A stretch of 43,554 nucleotides of DNA from the NCBI GenBank assembly GCA_002421645.1, contig DIST01000026.1, positions 1-43,554 of the forward strand, read 5' to 3'. The notes under the pieces were generated by a model that saw only the letters and a list, made by a program, of their open reading frames with translations, ran no database searches and was not told the DNA's origin. This document shows positions 30,994-40,458 of the stretch, piece after piece. This DNA is from Flavobacterium sp. UBA6203 (GTDB taxonomy: Bacteria > Bacteroidota > Bacteroidia > Flavobacteriales > Flavobacteriaceae). The first letter of the stretch is position 1. Each line of letters opens with the position of its first letter. Position numbers and translations under genes: made by a program.

Positions 30994-33408
30994 ATGAAAC
31001 TTAAATTAATTATTACCTGTTTTTTGTGCTCAATAACATTTGGTTTTGCACAAAATTCGGGAACCATCAAAGGAAAGGTTATTGACAAAAAAACTAATGA
31101 ACCTTTACCGTACGTAAACATTATTCTTAAAGATAATAATAAGATTGTTACAGGAGGCGTAACCACTGAAGAAGGAAATTTTGCCATCAACAAATTAGCT
31201 TTACAAAAATACTCTGTTGAAATTCAATTTATTGGATACACAACGGTTGTAAGAAATGTTGATTTGACTGCTGATGCTAACCAAAACTTAGGAACAATCG
31301 CTATTTTAGAAGATGTATCCGAATTAAAAGATGTTGAAGTGGTTGCAGAGCGTTCAAACATGGTGCAAAAAATTGATAGAAAAGTTATCAATGTGGGAAA
31401 AGATCTAATTGCTTCAGGAACTACTGCTTCTGAAATTATGAACAATATCCCAACAGTTAGCATCGATCCTCAAACGAAAGAAATTAGTATGAGAGGAAAC
31501 AGCAATGTTCGTGTACTTATCGATGGAAAACCTTCGAATGTTTCGGTGGAGCAATTGCTACAACAAATTCCTTCGGCTTCGATTAAACAAATTGAGTTGA
31601 TTACGAATCCTTCGGCAAAATACAATCCGGAAGGAATGAGCGGAATCATCAATATTATTTTGCATAAAAATTCACAAGACGGTTTTAATGGCTCTATCAA
31701 CACAGGAGTTACTTTCGGAATTACTCCAAAAACCAACTCGGCTTTGAACATGAATTACCGTGTAGGAAAAGTGAATTTTTACACCAATTATGGCTTTAAT
31801 CACGGAATTAATGCTAACAATGGTTATGTAGAAAGTGAAAGAACCAATCAAGAAAATCGTCAAGATTTTAATTTCCGAAATAAGAATAATTCACATCTAT
31901 TAAAACTAGGAATGGATTATTACATTAACGAAAAAAACACATTGTCAGCTTATACCAATCAAAGCTTTACTAATGGTTCTGGGACTGGCTTGACAACTGT
32001 TGTATACGACGATGCAATTACAAACCGAAATACAACTCAGCTTTTTGGAAGTAATAGCAATAATAAAAACCAAACCTATGATATGGTTTTTAAGCATGAT
32101 TTTGAAAAGAAAGATGAAAATTTAGAACTTCAATTCAACTATTCACACACTGTTAATGACGAGAATACGGTTTATGATGAAACGGTTTTAAACCCAACAG
32201 AAACTTACGAAAGAACCAATTTAGTAAAAGGAACAACCGATTATTTTCAGTTTAATGCCGATTATGTAAATCCGTTAACCGAAAGCACGAAATTAGAATT
32301 AGGAGTTGAAACGAGAATTCAGAATTCGGGCAATCGTTTTAATGATATCAATCCGAGTTTTACAAGCGCTAATAATTCGTTTGAATTTGGAAGAAATATT
32401 TATTCAGCTTATGCTAATTTAGGGAAGCAAATTGGAAAATGGAATGGTCAACTTGGGGTACGTTTAGAATATTTTGATTTAAATGCTAATTTTTCGATTA
32501 ATGAAATAAACCCTACTTTCAACGACACTCAAAGTATTTCTGATGATTTATTCACGGCTTATCCATCGGCATTTTTAACGTATACAGCAAACGATAAAAA
32601 CTCATTCAACTTTAATTATTCAAGAAGAGTAGACCGACCAAGTATTGGACAAATTAGCCCAATTAGAGAATGGACAACACCATTGATGGAATCGAGAGGA
32701 AATCCTGGATTAGTACCACAATTCACTAATTCATTTGAAGTGAATTATACTAGAACTACTAAAATTGGTTCAATCACAAGTGGTGTTTTCTATAGAAGTA
32801 TTTCGGATGAGATTTCAAGAACGGTTTATAACGACCCAAACAATCCAAACCGTAATATTTTATCGTATGCCAATTTTGCAAACAATGATGCTTTTGGAAT
32901 TGAATCTTCTGCAAATTTAAAATTCACAAAATGGTGGGCAGTTAATGCTAGTTCGGATGTATATTTTAAAACCGCAAAAGGAACCGTACAAAATGCAAAC
33001 ACAAACGCATTAGAAAATGCTTCAGTAGATGTAACTACATTTAATGCTAGAATCAACAATACTTTTACAGCAACTAAAGATTTACGATTTCAATTATTTG
33101 GAATGTACAGAGGAAAAGACAAAGGCTTACAATACGATAGAAAACCAATGTATAAAATGGATTTTGGAGCTACCTACAACATTTTAAAAGGAAAAGGTAC
33201 GATAACGGCTCGTTATAATGACGTTTTCGAAAACATGCGTTTTGCTTTTGATGGAAATATTCCATTTAGACAGCAAGGAGCTTTTTACTGGGAAAGTCAA
33301 ACGTTTTATGTAGGATTCAATTACATTTTTGGTGGCGGAAAAAACCGTGCTTTAGCCAGAAAACAAAGAGATGCTAACGAAACTAGTGGCGGTGGAGGAA
33401 TGTTCTAA
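30994..33408 (+). CDS. Outer-membrane beta-barrel protein with carboxypeptidase-regulatory-like domain (TonB receptor family)
   Basis: An 804-residue protein with a signal peptide (about 1-20, ending TFGFAQ). A carboxypeptidase-regulatory-like domain follows (about 24-105, GTIKGKVIDKKTNEPLPYVN), then a plug-like region (about 118-225, with MRGNSNVRVLIDGKPSN and LITNPSAKYNPEGMSGIINI). The long beta-barrel is of the OMP_b-brl_3 type. The C-terminus is a Gly/Asn-rich tail (ARKQRDANETSGGGGMF) rather than a bare aromatic end, as in this subfamily. Substrate unknown. It stands alone, with a strong terminator downstream. Confidence 0.9.
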   Translation: MKLKLIITCFLCSITFGFAQNSGTIKGKVIDKKTNEPLPYVNIILKDNNKIVTGGVTTEEGNFAINKLALQKYSVEIQFIGYTTVVRNVDLTADANQNLGTIAILEDVSELKDVEVVAERSNMVQKIDRKVINVGKDLIASGTTASEIMNNIPTVSIDPQTKEISMRGNSNVRVLIDGKPSNVSVEQLLQQIPSASIKQIELITNPSAKYNPEGMSGIINIILHKNSQDGFNGSINTGVTFGITPKTNSALNMNYRVGKVNFYTNYGFNHGINANNGYVESERTNQENRQDFNFRNKNNSHLLKLGMDYYINEKNTLSAYTNQSFTNGSGTGLTTVVYDDAITNRNTTQLFGSNSNNKNQTYDMVFKHDFEKKDENLELQFNYSHTVNDENTVYDETVLNPTETYERTNLVKGTTDYFQFNADYVNPLTESTKLELGVETRIQNSGNRFNDINPSFTSANNSFEFGRNIYSAYANLGKQIGKWNGQLGVRLEYFDLNANFSINEINPTFNDTQSISDDLFTAYPSAFLTYTANDKNSFNFNYSRRVDRPSIGQISPIREWTTPLMESRGNPGLVPQFTNSFEVNYTRTTKIGSITSGVFYRSISDEISRTVYNDPNNPNRNILSYANFANNDAFGIESSANLKFTKWWAVNASSDVYFKTAKGTVQNANTNALENASVDVTTFNARINNTFTATKDLRFQLFGMYRGKDKGLQYDRKPMYKMDFGATYNILKGKGTITARYNDVFENMRFAFDGNIPFRQQGAFYWESQTFYVGFNYIFGGGKNRALARKQRDANETSGGGGMF

Positions 33409-33461
33409 AACTTCAATATTCGTTGTTCAAAATTCCATGTTGAATCTTCAATAAAAAATAT

Positions 33462-33494
33462 AAAAAGCGCTCTGAAATTTCAGAGCGCTTTTTT
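33462..33494. terminator. Bidirectional terminator between the receptor and fabH
   Basis: AAAAAGCGCTCTGAAA (33462-33477) paired with TTTCAGAGCGCTTTTT: a long perfect stem with A-run and T-run, between convergent genes. Confidence 0.9.
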
Positions 33495-33531
33495 ATCTAT
33501 ATTCTATTTTCTTTTGTCTATTCTCTAAAAA

Positions 33532-34539
33532 TTACCAACGAATAATCACACTTCCCCACGTAAATCCAGAACCAAAAGCAGCTAAAACGACTAAATCACC
33601 TGATTTAATTTTACCTTGTTCCCATGCTTCGGTTAAAGCAATTGGAATTGAGGCTGCAGTGGTATTTCCGTATTTTTGAATATTGTTGAATACTTGATCG
33701 TCAGTTAAACGGAATTTTTGTTGAATGAACTGTGAAATTCTCAAATTCGCTTGATGTGGTACCAACATATTAATATCCGAAACTTGTAAATTATTCGCTT
33801 GTAAGCCTTCGTTAATTACCTCGCTAAAACGAACTACTGCATTTTTAAATACAAATTGTCCGTTCATATAAGGATAATAACTTTCGTCGTTTGGATCGTT
33901 ATCAGCAATAATGTCGGTTACCCAACGTTTGCCCATTCCTGGAGCAACTAACGACAATTCTTCAGCATGTTGCCCTTCTGAATGCAAATGAGTAGATAAA
34001 ATTCCTTTTGTCAAATCCTCTTCTCTTGAAAGTACTGCTGCTCCTGCTCCATCACCAAAAATTACAGAAACCCCTCTTCCTCGAGTGGTCATATCTAATC
34101 CTGTGGAATGTAGTTCAGAACCAATCACTAAAACGTTTTTATACATTCCAGTTTTGATGTATTGATCTGCAATCGAAATCGCATACACAAATCCTGAACA
34201 TTGATTACGAACATCTAAAGCACCAACCGTTCTTAAACCTAAATCGCGTTGTACTAAAACTCCTGATCCTGGAAAATAATAATCGGGACTCAAAGTAGCG
34301 AAAATAACAAAATCGATATCTTCTTTAGCAACACCTGAACGCTCAATAGCAATCTTTGCTGCTTTTACACCCATTGAAGTGGTGGTATCTTCTCCTCTTA
34401 TAATGTGACGACGCTCTTGAATTCCAGTTCTTTCTTGAATCCATTCGTCGTTAGTATCCATTATTTTTGATAAATCATCATTAGTTACTACATTATCTGG
34501 AACGTAATAACCTAAGCCCGTAATTTTGGAATGATACAT
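33532..34539 (-). CDS. fabH: 3-oxoacyl-ACP synthase III (ketoacyl-ACP synthase)
   Basis: A 335-residue KAS III. The catalytic triad is visible: Cys114 in VRNQCSGFVYA, His260 in VPHQANLRIS and Asn290 in YGNTTAASIP. It condenses a starter acyl-CoA with malonyl-ACP to begin fatty acid synthesis. The length and FabH-specific motifs (GDGAGAAVL) are normal. Family members of the same fold that make other products exist, but nothing here suggests that. Confidence 0.93.
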   Translation of the reverse strand: MYHSKITGLGYYVPDNVVTNDDLSKIMDTNDEWIQERTGIQERRHIIRGEDTTTSMGVKAAKIAIERSGVAKEDIDFVIFATLSPDYYFPGSGVLVQRDLGLRTVGALDVRNQCSGFVYAISIADQYIKTGMYKNVLVIGSELHSTGLDMTTRGRGVSVIFGDGAGAAVLSREEDLTKGILSTHLHSEGQHAEELSLVAPGMGKRWVTDIIADNDPNDESYYPYMNGQFVFKNAVVRFSEVINEGLQANNLQVSDINMLVPHQANLRISQFIQQKFRLTDDQVFNNIQKYGNTTAASIPIALTEAWEQGKIKSGDLVVLAAFGSGFTWGSVIIRW

Positions 34540-34562
34540 ATTTTTCGTTCTAAATTAAGCTA

Positions 34563-34570
34563 CAAAAATA
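34563..34570 (-). promoter_or_regulatory. -7 element (TATTTTTG) of fabH
   Basis: Minus-strand TATTTTTG, 23 bases before the ATG. Confidence 0.5.
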
Positions 34571-34594
34571 CGAAATTAATGATTGCAACTTGAT

Positions 34595-35524
34595 TTATTT
34601 AGAAATTAGAAAATCTAAATATACTTTTTGACCGGTCTCTAAATCAAATTCATTTTCAAAAAAAACAAGTTGATTTTGATGCATCGCTTCTATTAAATAA
34701 TGATTCCCTCTGAAATAAGACTTCAAAACCTCAACTTCAAAATCAGAATTTGAAACAGCTTTTAATTGATGCGGATATACAAATTTTAATTCTCCACTGA
34801 TTTCAATTTCATTAACATCACCAAATAATGAAGCTACATATTTATTATTTGGATTGTCGTAAATAAACTTAGGAACACCACTTTCGATTATTCTTCCTTC
34901 TTTAATAATCGCCACCTCATCAGCAAACGACAACACATCGGTACTATCATGTGTAGCTACAATACACGTAACTCCTTTTGATTTTAAATAGCCGAACAAA
35001 TTTCTTCTCAAACTATTCTTTCTAAAATTATCAATATGACTAAAAGGTTCGTCTAACAATAAAACTTCTGGTTCTAAAGCTAAAACTCGAGCCAGCGCTA
35101 TACGTTGCATTTGTCCACCACTTAAAAATTTAGCTTTTACATTGGCATATTCGGTCATTTCTACAATTTCTAGCAATTCTGAAATTCTAGCTTTTTTCTC
35201 TTCGGGATAGAAATTTGAAAGATATTTACCTACATTTTCTGCTACAGTAATATAAGGCATCAAATCAAAATCTTGTGCCAAATATTTCATAAATGGCATC
35301 CCCGGAATCAGATGATATTTAGGACCTAATACCTCTATATCATTCCAAAAAATCTGACCTTCATGTAAGTCATACAAACCGTAAATCAATTTCAATAAGG
35401 TACTTTTTCCACAACCACTTTCTCCAATTAAAGCCAAATTTTTCCCTTTAGACAAGTCTAGCGAAATGGAATGCAATGTAGGGATTTCGTTATATGAAAA
35501 AGTAATATTTTGTACCGATAGCAT
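34595..35524 (-). CDS. ABC transporter ATP-binding protein
   Basis: A 309-residue ATPase. Walker A is GESGCGKST (34-42), the signature is LSGGQ (134-138) and Walker B is VLLLDEP (154-160), with the H-loop in VATHDSTD. An extra C-terminal domain of about 90 residues (from about 220, with EIEISGELKFVYPHQLK) resembles the regulatory or TOBE-like domain of importers. It is a lone ATPase gene without an adjacent permease; the partner must be elsewhere or it acts as a soluble ABC protein. Confidence 0.88.
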   Translation of the reverse strand: MLSVQNITFSYNEIPTLHSISLDLSKGKNLALIGESGCGKSTLLKLIYGLYDLHEGQIFWNDIEVLGPKYHLIPGMPFMKYLAQDFDLMPYITVAENVGKYLSNFYPEEKKARISELLEIVEMTEYANVKAKFLSGGQMQRIALARVLALEPEVLLLDEPFSHIDNFRKNSLRRNLFGYLKSKGVTCIVATHDSTDVLSFADEVAIIKEGRIIESGVPKFIYDNPNNKYVASLFGDVNEIEISGELKFVYPHQLKAVSNSDFEVEVLKSYFRGNHYLIEAMHQNQLVFFENEFDLETGQKVYLDFLISK

Positions 35525-35539
35525 GACTCAATTTTTTCA

Positions 35540-35547
35540 CAAAGATA
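35540..35547 (-). promoter_or_regulatory. -7 element (TATCTTTG) of the ABC ATPase gene
   Basis: Minus-strand TATCTTTG, 15 bases before the ATG, with a TTG (start of TTGACA) 16 bases further upstream. Confidence 0.5.
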
Positions 35548-35642
35548 AGATTAAAAATTATGTCAATTTGTCATCATTTCAACTTTGGTATTTCTTTTGA
35601 AATAAAGAAAAACATCAAATTGTTTAACTTAAAATTTTAAAT

Positions 35643-37526
35643 ATGGCATCAGGAAAAATTAATGTTTCAGTTGAAAACATCTTTCCCTTAATTAAAAAGT
35701 TTTTGTACAGTGACCACGAAATTTTTCTTCGTGAATTAGTATCGAATGCAACCGACGCTACTTTAAAATTAAAACATTTAACTAGCATAGGCGAAGCAAA
35801 AGTAGAATATGGAAATCCTATAATCGAAGTAAAAATCGATAAAGAAGGCAAAAAACTTCACATTATCGATCAAGGTTTAGGAATGACAGCAGATGAAGTG
35901 GAAAAATACATCAACCAAATTGCATTCTCAGGAGCAGAAGAATTCTTAGAAAAATATAAAGATTCTGCCAAAGATTCAGGTGTAATCGGACACTTTGGAT
36001 TAGGATTTTATTCTGCGTTCATGGTGGCTTCTAAAGTAGAAATCATAACGAAATCATTTAAAGATGAGCCAGCAGCACATTGGACATGTGATGGTAGTCC
36101 AGAATTTACTTTAGTACCTCACGATAAAACGGAAAGAGGAACCGAAATCATCTTACACATTGCAGAAGATTCTGTTGAGTTTTTAGAAGAATTCAAAATC
36201 CGTGAATTGTTAACGAAATACAACAAGTTCATGCCGATTCCGATTAAATTCGGAACGAAAAAAGAAGCACTTCCAAAACCAGAAGATGCTCCAGAAGATT
36301 ACAAAACAGAATATATTGATGTAGATAATTTCATCAATAATCCAAATCCGGCTTGGACAAAACAACCAAGTGAATTATCAGAGGAAGATTATAAAAATTT
36401 CTATCGCGAATTGTATCCGATGCAATTTGACGAACCGTTATTCAACATTCATTTGAATGTCGATTATCCGTTCAATTTGACTGGAATTTTATATTTCCCT
36501 AAATTATCATCGGATTTACAAATTCAGAAAGACAAAATCCAATTGTACCAAAATCAGGTTTTCGTAACCGATAACGTTGAGGGAATTGTACCTGAATTCT
36601 TGATGATGCTAAAAGGTGTTGTAGATTCTCCAGACATTCCATTGAACGTATCGCGTTCGTACTTACAAGCCGACGGTAATGTGAAGAAAATTTCAAATTA
36701 CATTACTAGAAAAGTAGCAGATAAACTAAAATCGTTATTCAACGAAAACCGTGAAGACTTCCAACAAAAATGGAACGACATCAAAGTGGTATTGGAATAC
36801 GGAATGCTTTCGGAACCAAAATTCTATGAAAAAGCAGGCGATTTCGTTTTATATCCAACTACTGAAGACAAATATTACACGTTAGCCGAATTAAAAGAAG
36901 CTTTAAAAGACAACCAAACCGATAAAAACGGAAAATTAGTTATTTTATACGCTTCAAATAAAGACGCACAACACAGCTACATTGATATTGCAAAAGAAAA
37001 AGGATATCAAGTGTTGTTGTTGGATTCGCCAATTGTTTCGCATTTGATTCAAAAATTAGAAGCAGATAATGAGAATGTAACTTTTGCTCGTGTAGATGCA
37101 GATCATATTGATAAATTAATTCAGAAAGAAGAAGAAACAATTTCGAAATTATCGGATGACGAAAAAGAAAAACTAAAAACGGCTGTTGAAACAGTAGTTC
37201 CAAAAGAAAACTATACCGTTCAATTAGAAAACCTAGATAGCAATGCATCACCATTCATCATCACGCAACCTGAATTCATGCGTAGAATGAAAGAAATGAG
37301 TGCAACTGGCGGTGGTGGAATGTTTGGCATGGGTAACTTCCCAGATATGTACAATTTAGTGGTGAACACCAATTCAGAATTAGCAACTACTATTTTAAAC
37401 AGTCCAGAAGACGCACAAAAAGACTTAGTAAAACAAGCTTTAGATTTAGCAAAACTTTCCCAAGGATTGCTAAAAGGGGAAGAGTTGACGGCTTTTGTGA
37501 AGAGAAGTTTTGAAACTTTGAAGTAA
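35643..37526 (+). CDS. htpG: Molecular chaperone HtpG (Hsp90)
   Basis: A 627-residue Hsp90. The N-terminal GHKL ATPase has LRELVSNATDA, DQGLGMTADEV and GHFGLGFYSAFMVA; the middle domain (YPFNLTGILYFPK, SRSYLQAD) and C-terminal dimerisation domain are complete. It folds client proteins in the cytoplasm. A Gly-rich insertion with GGGGMFGM lies in the C-terminal domain, as in other Bacteroidota HtpG. It is monocistronic, followed by a strong terminator. Confidence 0.97.
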   Translation: MASGKINVSVENIFPLIKKFLYSDHEIFLRELVSNATDATLKLKHLTSIGEAKVEYGNPIIEVKIDKEGKKLHIIDQGLGMTADEVEKYINQIAFSGAEEFLEKYKDSAKDSGVIGHFGLGFYSAFMVASKVEIITKSFKDEPAAHWTCDGSPEFTLVPHDKTERGTEIILHIAEDSVEFLEEFKIRELLTKYNKFMPIPIKFGTKKEALPKPEDAPEDYKTEYIDVDNFINNPNPAWTKQPSELSEEDYKNFYRELYPMQFDEPLFNIHLNVDYPFNLTGILYFPKLSSDLQIQKDKIQLYQNQVFVTDNVEGIVPEFLMMLKGVVDSPDIPLNVSRSYLQADGNVKKISNYITRKVADKLKSLFNENREDFQQKWNDIKVVLEYGMLSEPKFYEKAGDFVLYPTTEDKYYTLAELKEALKDNQTDKNGKLVILYASNKDAQHSYIDIAKEKGYQVLLLDSPIVSHLIQKLEADNENVTFARVDADHIDKLIQKEEETISKLSDDEKEKLKTAVETVVPKENYTVQLENLDSNASPFIITQPEFMRRMKEMSATGGGGMFGMGNFPDMYNLVVNTNSELATTILNSPEDAQKDLVKQALDLAKLSQGLLKGEELTAFVKRSFETLK

Positions 37527-37546
37527 GAAATATATCTTTAATTATT

Positions 37547-37585
37547 AATCCTGATAGGTTTTTAAAACCTGTCAGGATTTTTTTT
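37547..37585 (+). terminator. Terminator of htpG
   Basis: AATCCTGATAGGTTTT paired with AAAACCTGTCAGGATT (one T/G pair), followed by a run of eight T. Confidence 0.9.
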
Positions 37586-37611
37586 GTAATTTTATATCTT
37601 ATAAAAATTGT

Positions 37612-38010
37612 ATGACACTAACAATAGAAACTCCCGCTTTATTATTCTCAGCAACCTCGTTAATCCTATTAGCTTATACGAATCGATTTTTAACGATTGC
37701 TCAAATCATTCGGAATCTTAAGAAAAACTACGAAGATAATCACAACAAAAGTATTTTACTAGAAATTAAAAATTTGAACTTACGTTTAACGCTAATCCGA
37801 TACATGCAACTTTTTGGAGTCATGTGTTTGTTTTTATCGGTTTTTGCCATGTTATTACTCTATATCAACCAAGGAAATTTAGGGATTTACTTATTTGGAG
37901 GAAGCATGCTTAGTTTGTTAATTTCATTAGGAATTTCTTTTTGGGAAATTAGTATTTCGGTAAATGCATTGAGAGTTCATTTAAAAGATTTATCGGAAGA
38001 TATGAAGTAA
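37612..38010 (+). CDS. DUF2721 membrane protein
   Basis: A 132-residue protein with three hydrophobic segments (about 9-28, 66-87, 94-115). The opening with PALLFSATSLILLAYTNRFL and the following RNLKKNY helix match DUF2721, a family of small membrane proteins of unknown function. It starts 26 bases after the htpG terminator. Confidence 0.8.
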   Translation: MTLTIETPALLFSATSLILLAYTNRFLTIAQIIRNLKKNYEDNHNKSILLEIKNLNLRLTLIRYMQLFGVMCLFLSVFAMLLLYINQGNLGIYLFGGSMLSLLISLGISFWEISISVNALRVHLKDLSEDMK

Positions 38011-38076
38011 ATTGAAGATATGAAGTAAATTTAGGAATCTTATTCCCTTTTTCTATTCTCTTTTTTTCTTTTTATC

Positions 38077-38084
38077 TATATTTG
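38077..38084 (+). promoter_or_regulatory. -7 element (TATATTTG) of the DMT transporter gene
   Basis: TATATTTG, 21 bases before the ATG at 38106; followed by GCGCCCCC. Confidence 0.6.
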
Positions 38085-38105
38085 CGCCCCCTTAAAATTT
38101 AGGAT

Positions 38106-39011
38106 ATGTCAAACAACAATATAATTAAAGGAGTTTTCCTTGTAGCATTAGGCGCAACGAGTTACGGAATGTTAGCTACATTTGTAAAATTAGCTTACAA
38201 AGAAGATTTTACAACAGCCGAAGTAACTTCGTCACAATTTATTTATGGAATTATTGGAATTTTAGTTATTAACTTATTTCAACGTACTAAAAACAAAAAC
38301 ACAGCTGTAAAAGCTTCTCCAAAAAACATTTTCCAATTAATGCTTGCAGGAACTTCGTTAGGTATGACGAGCGTTTTCTATTATTTAGCGGTAAAATACA
38401 TTCCGGTTTCAATAGGAATCGTGTTATTAATGCAAACCGTTTGGATGGGCGTTTTACTAGAATGGTTTTTAGATAAAAAAGCACCTTCTTTTCAAAAAAT
38501 AATTTCAGTAATTATTGTTTTAATTGGAACAGCTTTAGCTATCAATATTTTTAAAATTGATTTCAATGACCCAACGATAGATTGGGCAAACGGATTATTT
38601 TGGGGATTATTAGCAGCAGCATCATTTACAACAACAATGTTTACCGCTAACAAAGTAGCATTAGGAATTTCTTCTGCACAAAGAAGTTTGTATATGTTAT
38701 TAGGTGGAGCTGTTATCGTTTTTGGTTTTAGTATATACACTCAAGTTACTCCTTTCAATTTTGAAATTTTCACGAAATGGGGAATTGTATTGGCATTATT
38801 TGGAACAATAATTCCACCTATGTTACTAAACGCGGGATTTCCTCATACAGGAATTGGTTTGGGAAGTATCGTTTCTTCATTAGAATTACCCGTTTCGGTG
38901 ATGATGGCATTTTTCCTTTTAAACGAGCAAGTGTTATTTATTCAATGGATTGGAATTTTGTTAATCATTACTGCAATTGTAATTATGAATATACAATTCA
39001 AGAAAAAATAA
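38106..39011 (+). CDS. EamA/DMT-superfamily transporter
   Basis: A 301-residue protein with ten predicted transmembrane helices in two EamA repeats: the first about 7-135, the second about 155-295. Motifs such as SVFYYLAVKYIPVSIGIVLL and GLGSIVSSLELPVSVMMAF are typical of drug/metabolite exporters. Substrate unknown. Confidence 0.88.
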   Translation: MSNNNIIKGVFLVALGATSYGMLATFVKLAYKEDFTTAEVTSSQFIYGIIGILVINLFQRTKNKNTAVKASPKNIFQLMLAGTSLGMTSVFYYLAVKYIPVSIGIVLLMQTVWMGVLLEWFLDKKAPSFQKIISVIIVLIGTALAINIFKIDFNDPTIDWANGLFWGLLAAASFTTTMFTANKVALGISSAQRSLYMLLGGAVIVFGFSIYTQVTPFNFEIFTKWGIVLALFGTIIPPMLLNAGFPHTGIGLGSIVSSLELPVSVMMAFFLLNEQVLFIQWIGILLIITAIVIMNIQFKKK

Positions 39012-39020
39012 AGTAAATTA

Positions 39021-39044
39021 GCGATGTTAATCATCGCTTTTTTT
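39021..39044 (+). terminator. Terminator of the DMT transporter gene
   Basis: GCGATG (39021-39026), loop TTAAT, CATCGC (39032-39037), then seven T. It fixes the start of the next gene: an ATG at 39024 would lie inside this hairpin. Confidence 0.8.
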
Positions 39045-39647
39045 ATGCTCGATTTATTTCCAACAGAAAAAATAATTTTACCACTACCCGATGCCGTTTT
39101 CGAGTTTTATCCAAATTTCTTCAACAAAAAAGAAGCAGATTTACTATTTGATAAACTGATGAACGAAACACCTTGGCAACAAGATGACATTACAATATTT
39201 GGAAAGAAAATAGCCCAACCAAGATTAACGTGTTTATTTGGCAACGAAGGAAAACCCTATTCGTATTCAGGCTTAACGATGCAACCTCATCCTTGGAATC
39301 CTACTTTGATGTTCATCAAAGATAAAGTAGAACAAATTGCGCAACAAAATTTCACCACGGTGTTAGCCAACTTATACCGAAACGAAAAAGACAGCAATGG
39401 TTGGCATGCCGACAATGAAAAAGAATTAGGCAGAAATCCAATAATTGCCTCTGTAAGTTTTGGGGAAGAACGCAAGTTTCAATTGAAACACATAAACAAT
39501 TCAGATGCAAAATTAAATTTGAATTTAAATCACGGAAGTTTATTATTAATGAAAGAAGGCAGCCAAATTCATTACAAGCATCAAATTCCAAAAGCTACAC
39601 AAACTAAAAATTCGAGAATAAATTTAACATTTCGAACAATTCTATAA
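39045..39647 (+). CDS. AlkB-like 2-oxoglutarate/Fe(II) dioxygenase
   Basis: A 200-residue protein from ATG 39045, the first Met after the upstream terminator. The iron ligands fit the AlkB fold: H121 and D123 in NGWHADNEKELG and His179 in HYKHQIPK. The 2-oxoglutarate-binding arginine is in SRINLTFR. The substrate-side strand PRLTCLFG is also present. It probably removes alkyl lesions from nucleic acids. The ATG directly follows the T-run, so translation may start with little leader. Confidence 0.9.
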   Translation: MLDLFPTEKIILPLPDAVFEFYPNFFNKKEADLLFDKLMNETPWQQDDITIFGKKIAQPRLTCLFGNEGKPYSYSGLTMQPHPWNPTLMFIKDKVEQIAQQNFTTVLANLYRNEKDSNGWHADNEKELGRNPIIASVSFGEERKFQLKHINNSDAKLNLNLNHGSLLLMKEGSQIHYKHQIPKATQTKNSRINLTFRTIL

Positions 39648-39785
39648 ATTTTCTTCAAAAACTATTACTCACTTTTGAATAATTTTAAAAAATTCAAAAA
39701 AAGAAATTGGCCTAGTTTTTGAATTTATTTTTTTAGTAATATTGAATTATTAACCAATAAACTAGATAGAAATAGTATTTACTTC

Positions 39786-40067
39786 ATGAAAAAGAAGAAA
39801 ATTTCAGAATTCGACAACGAAACACTAGATAGAGTTGTTGCTATGGCGCAAGAGGAAAAAAAACCTTTTGAAGTTTTAAAAGAGGAATTTGGTGTTAGTG
39901 AAAACGAAGTTACCGAATTAATGCGAAAAAGATTGTCCAAAGATAATTTTGAACTTTGGAAAAAGAAAGTGACTGCTAGTAAGCCAAAACCGAAACCAAT
40001 AAAGTATAACGAATTGGAAGACGAAGACTTAGATAGCAAATATTATTTCAAAAATAAATTCGACTAA
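39786..40067 (+). CDS. DUF2805/TIGR03643-family protein, copy 1
   Basis: A 93-residue basic protein. A helix-turn-helix-like core (residues 8-50: ETLDRVVAMAQEEKKPFE, EEFGVSENEVTELMRK) is followed by LWKKKVTASKPKPKP. It matches the DUF2805/TIGR03643 pattern, which reads as a small DNA- or RNA-binding helix pair. The next gene is a paralogue with the same layout. An acidic C-terminus (ELEDEDLDSKYYFKNKFD) is specific to this copy. Confidence 0.8.
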   Translation: MKKKKISEFDNETLDRVVAMAQEEKKPFEVLKEEFGVSENEVTELMRKRLSKDNFELWKKKVTASKPKPKPIKYNELEDEDLDSKYYFKNKFD

Positions 40068-40076
40068 AAAAAATTT

Positions 40077-40102
40077 AACTCTTGTTCAACAAGAGTTTTT
40101 TT
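40077..40102 (+). terminator. Hairpin between the two DUF2805 genes
   Basis: AACTCTTGT (40077-40085), loop TCA, ACAAGAGTT (40089-40097), then T-run. The second gene starts 22 bases later, so expression of the two copies may differ. Confidence 0.8.
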
Positions 40103-40124
40103 ATTTTATATAGAAATTTGTTTC

Positions 40125-40406
40125 ATGGAAAAGAAACAATTCACCGAATCACAAATCGATCGCATCATAGAAATGGCTTGGGAAGACCGAACCCCTTTTG
40201 AAGCTATTACATTTCAATTTGGAATTTCCGAACAAGAAACCATTGAAATTATGCGTCGCGAAATGAAGCCATCGAGCTTTAGAATGTGGCGCCAACGTGT
40301 TCAAGGTAGAGCAACAAAACATGCAAAACTCCGCACGAACGGAATAGACCGATTTAAATGCAAACTTCAAAGACAAATCACTGGAAATAAAATTTCGAAA
40401 AGGTAA
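40125..40406 (+). CDS. DUF2805/TIGR03643-family protein, copy 2
   Basis: A 93-residue paralogue of the preceding gene. The core reads ESQIDRIIEMAWEDRTPFE, FQFGISEQETIEIMRREM and SSFRMWRQRV, aligning block for block with copy 1 (AQEEKKPFE / AWEDRTPFE; LWKKKV / MWRQRV). The C-terminus is strongly basic (RATKHAKLRTNGIDRFKCK) instead of acidic, so the two copies have diverged in charge. Function unknown. Confidence 0.82.
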   Translation: MEKKQFTESQIDRIIEMAWEDRTPFEAITFQFGISEQETIEIMRREMKPSSFRMWRQRVQGRATKHAKLRTNGIDRFKCKLQRQITGNKISKR

Positions 40407-40458
40407 TTGTAACAATATGTTCGTTTTATCTACTTATTGATAATACAATTTAGATAAA

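Noticed and set aside
37300..37340. Gly-rich GGGGMF shared by HtpG and the outer-membrane protein at 33385-33408 as a functional repeat
   Set aside because: Short, low-complexity and common in HtpG; no reason to connect the two genes.
39024..39044. ATG 39024 as start of the AlkB-like protein
   Set aside because: It lies within the hairpin terminator of the upstream gene, and the added residues are hydrophobic and not part of the family.
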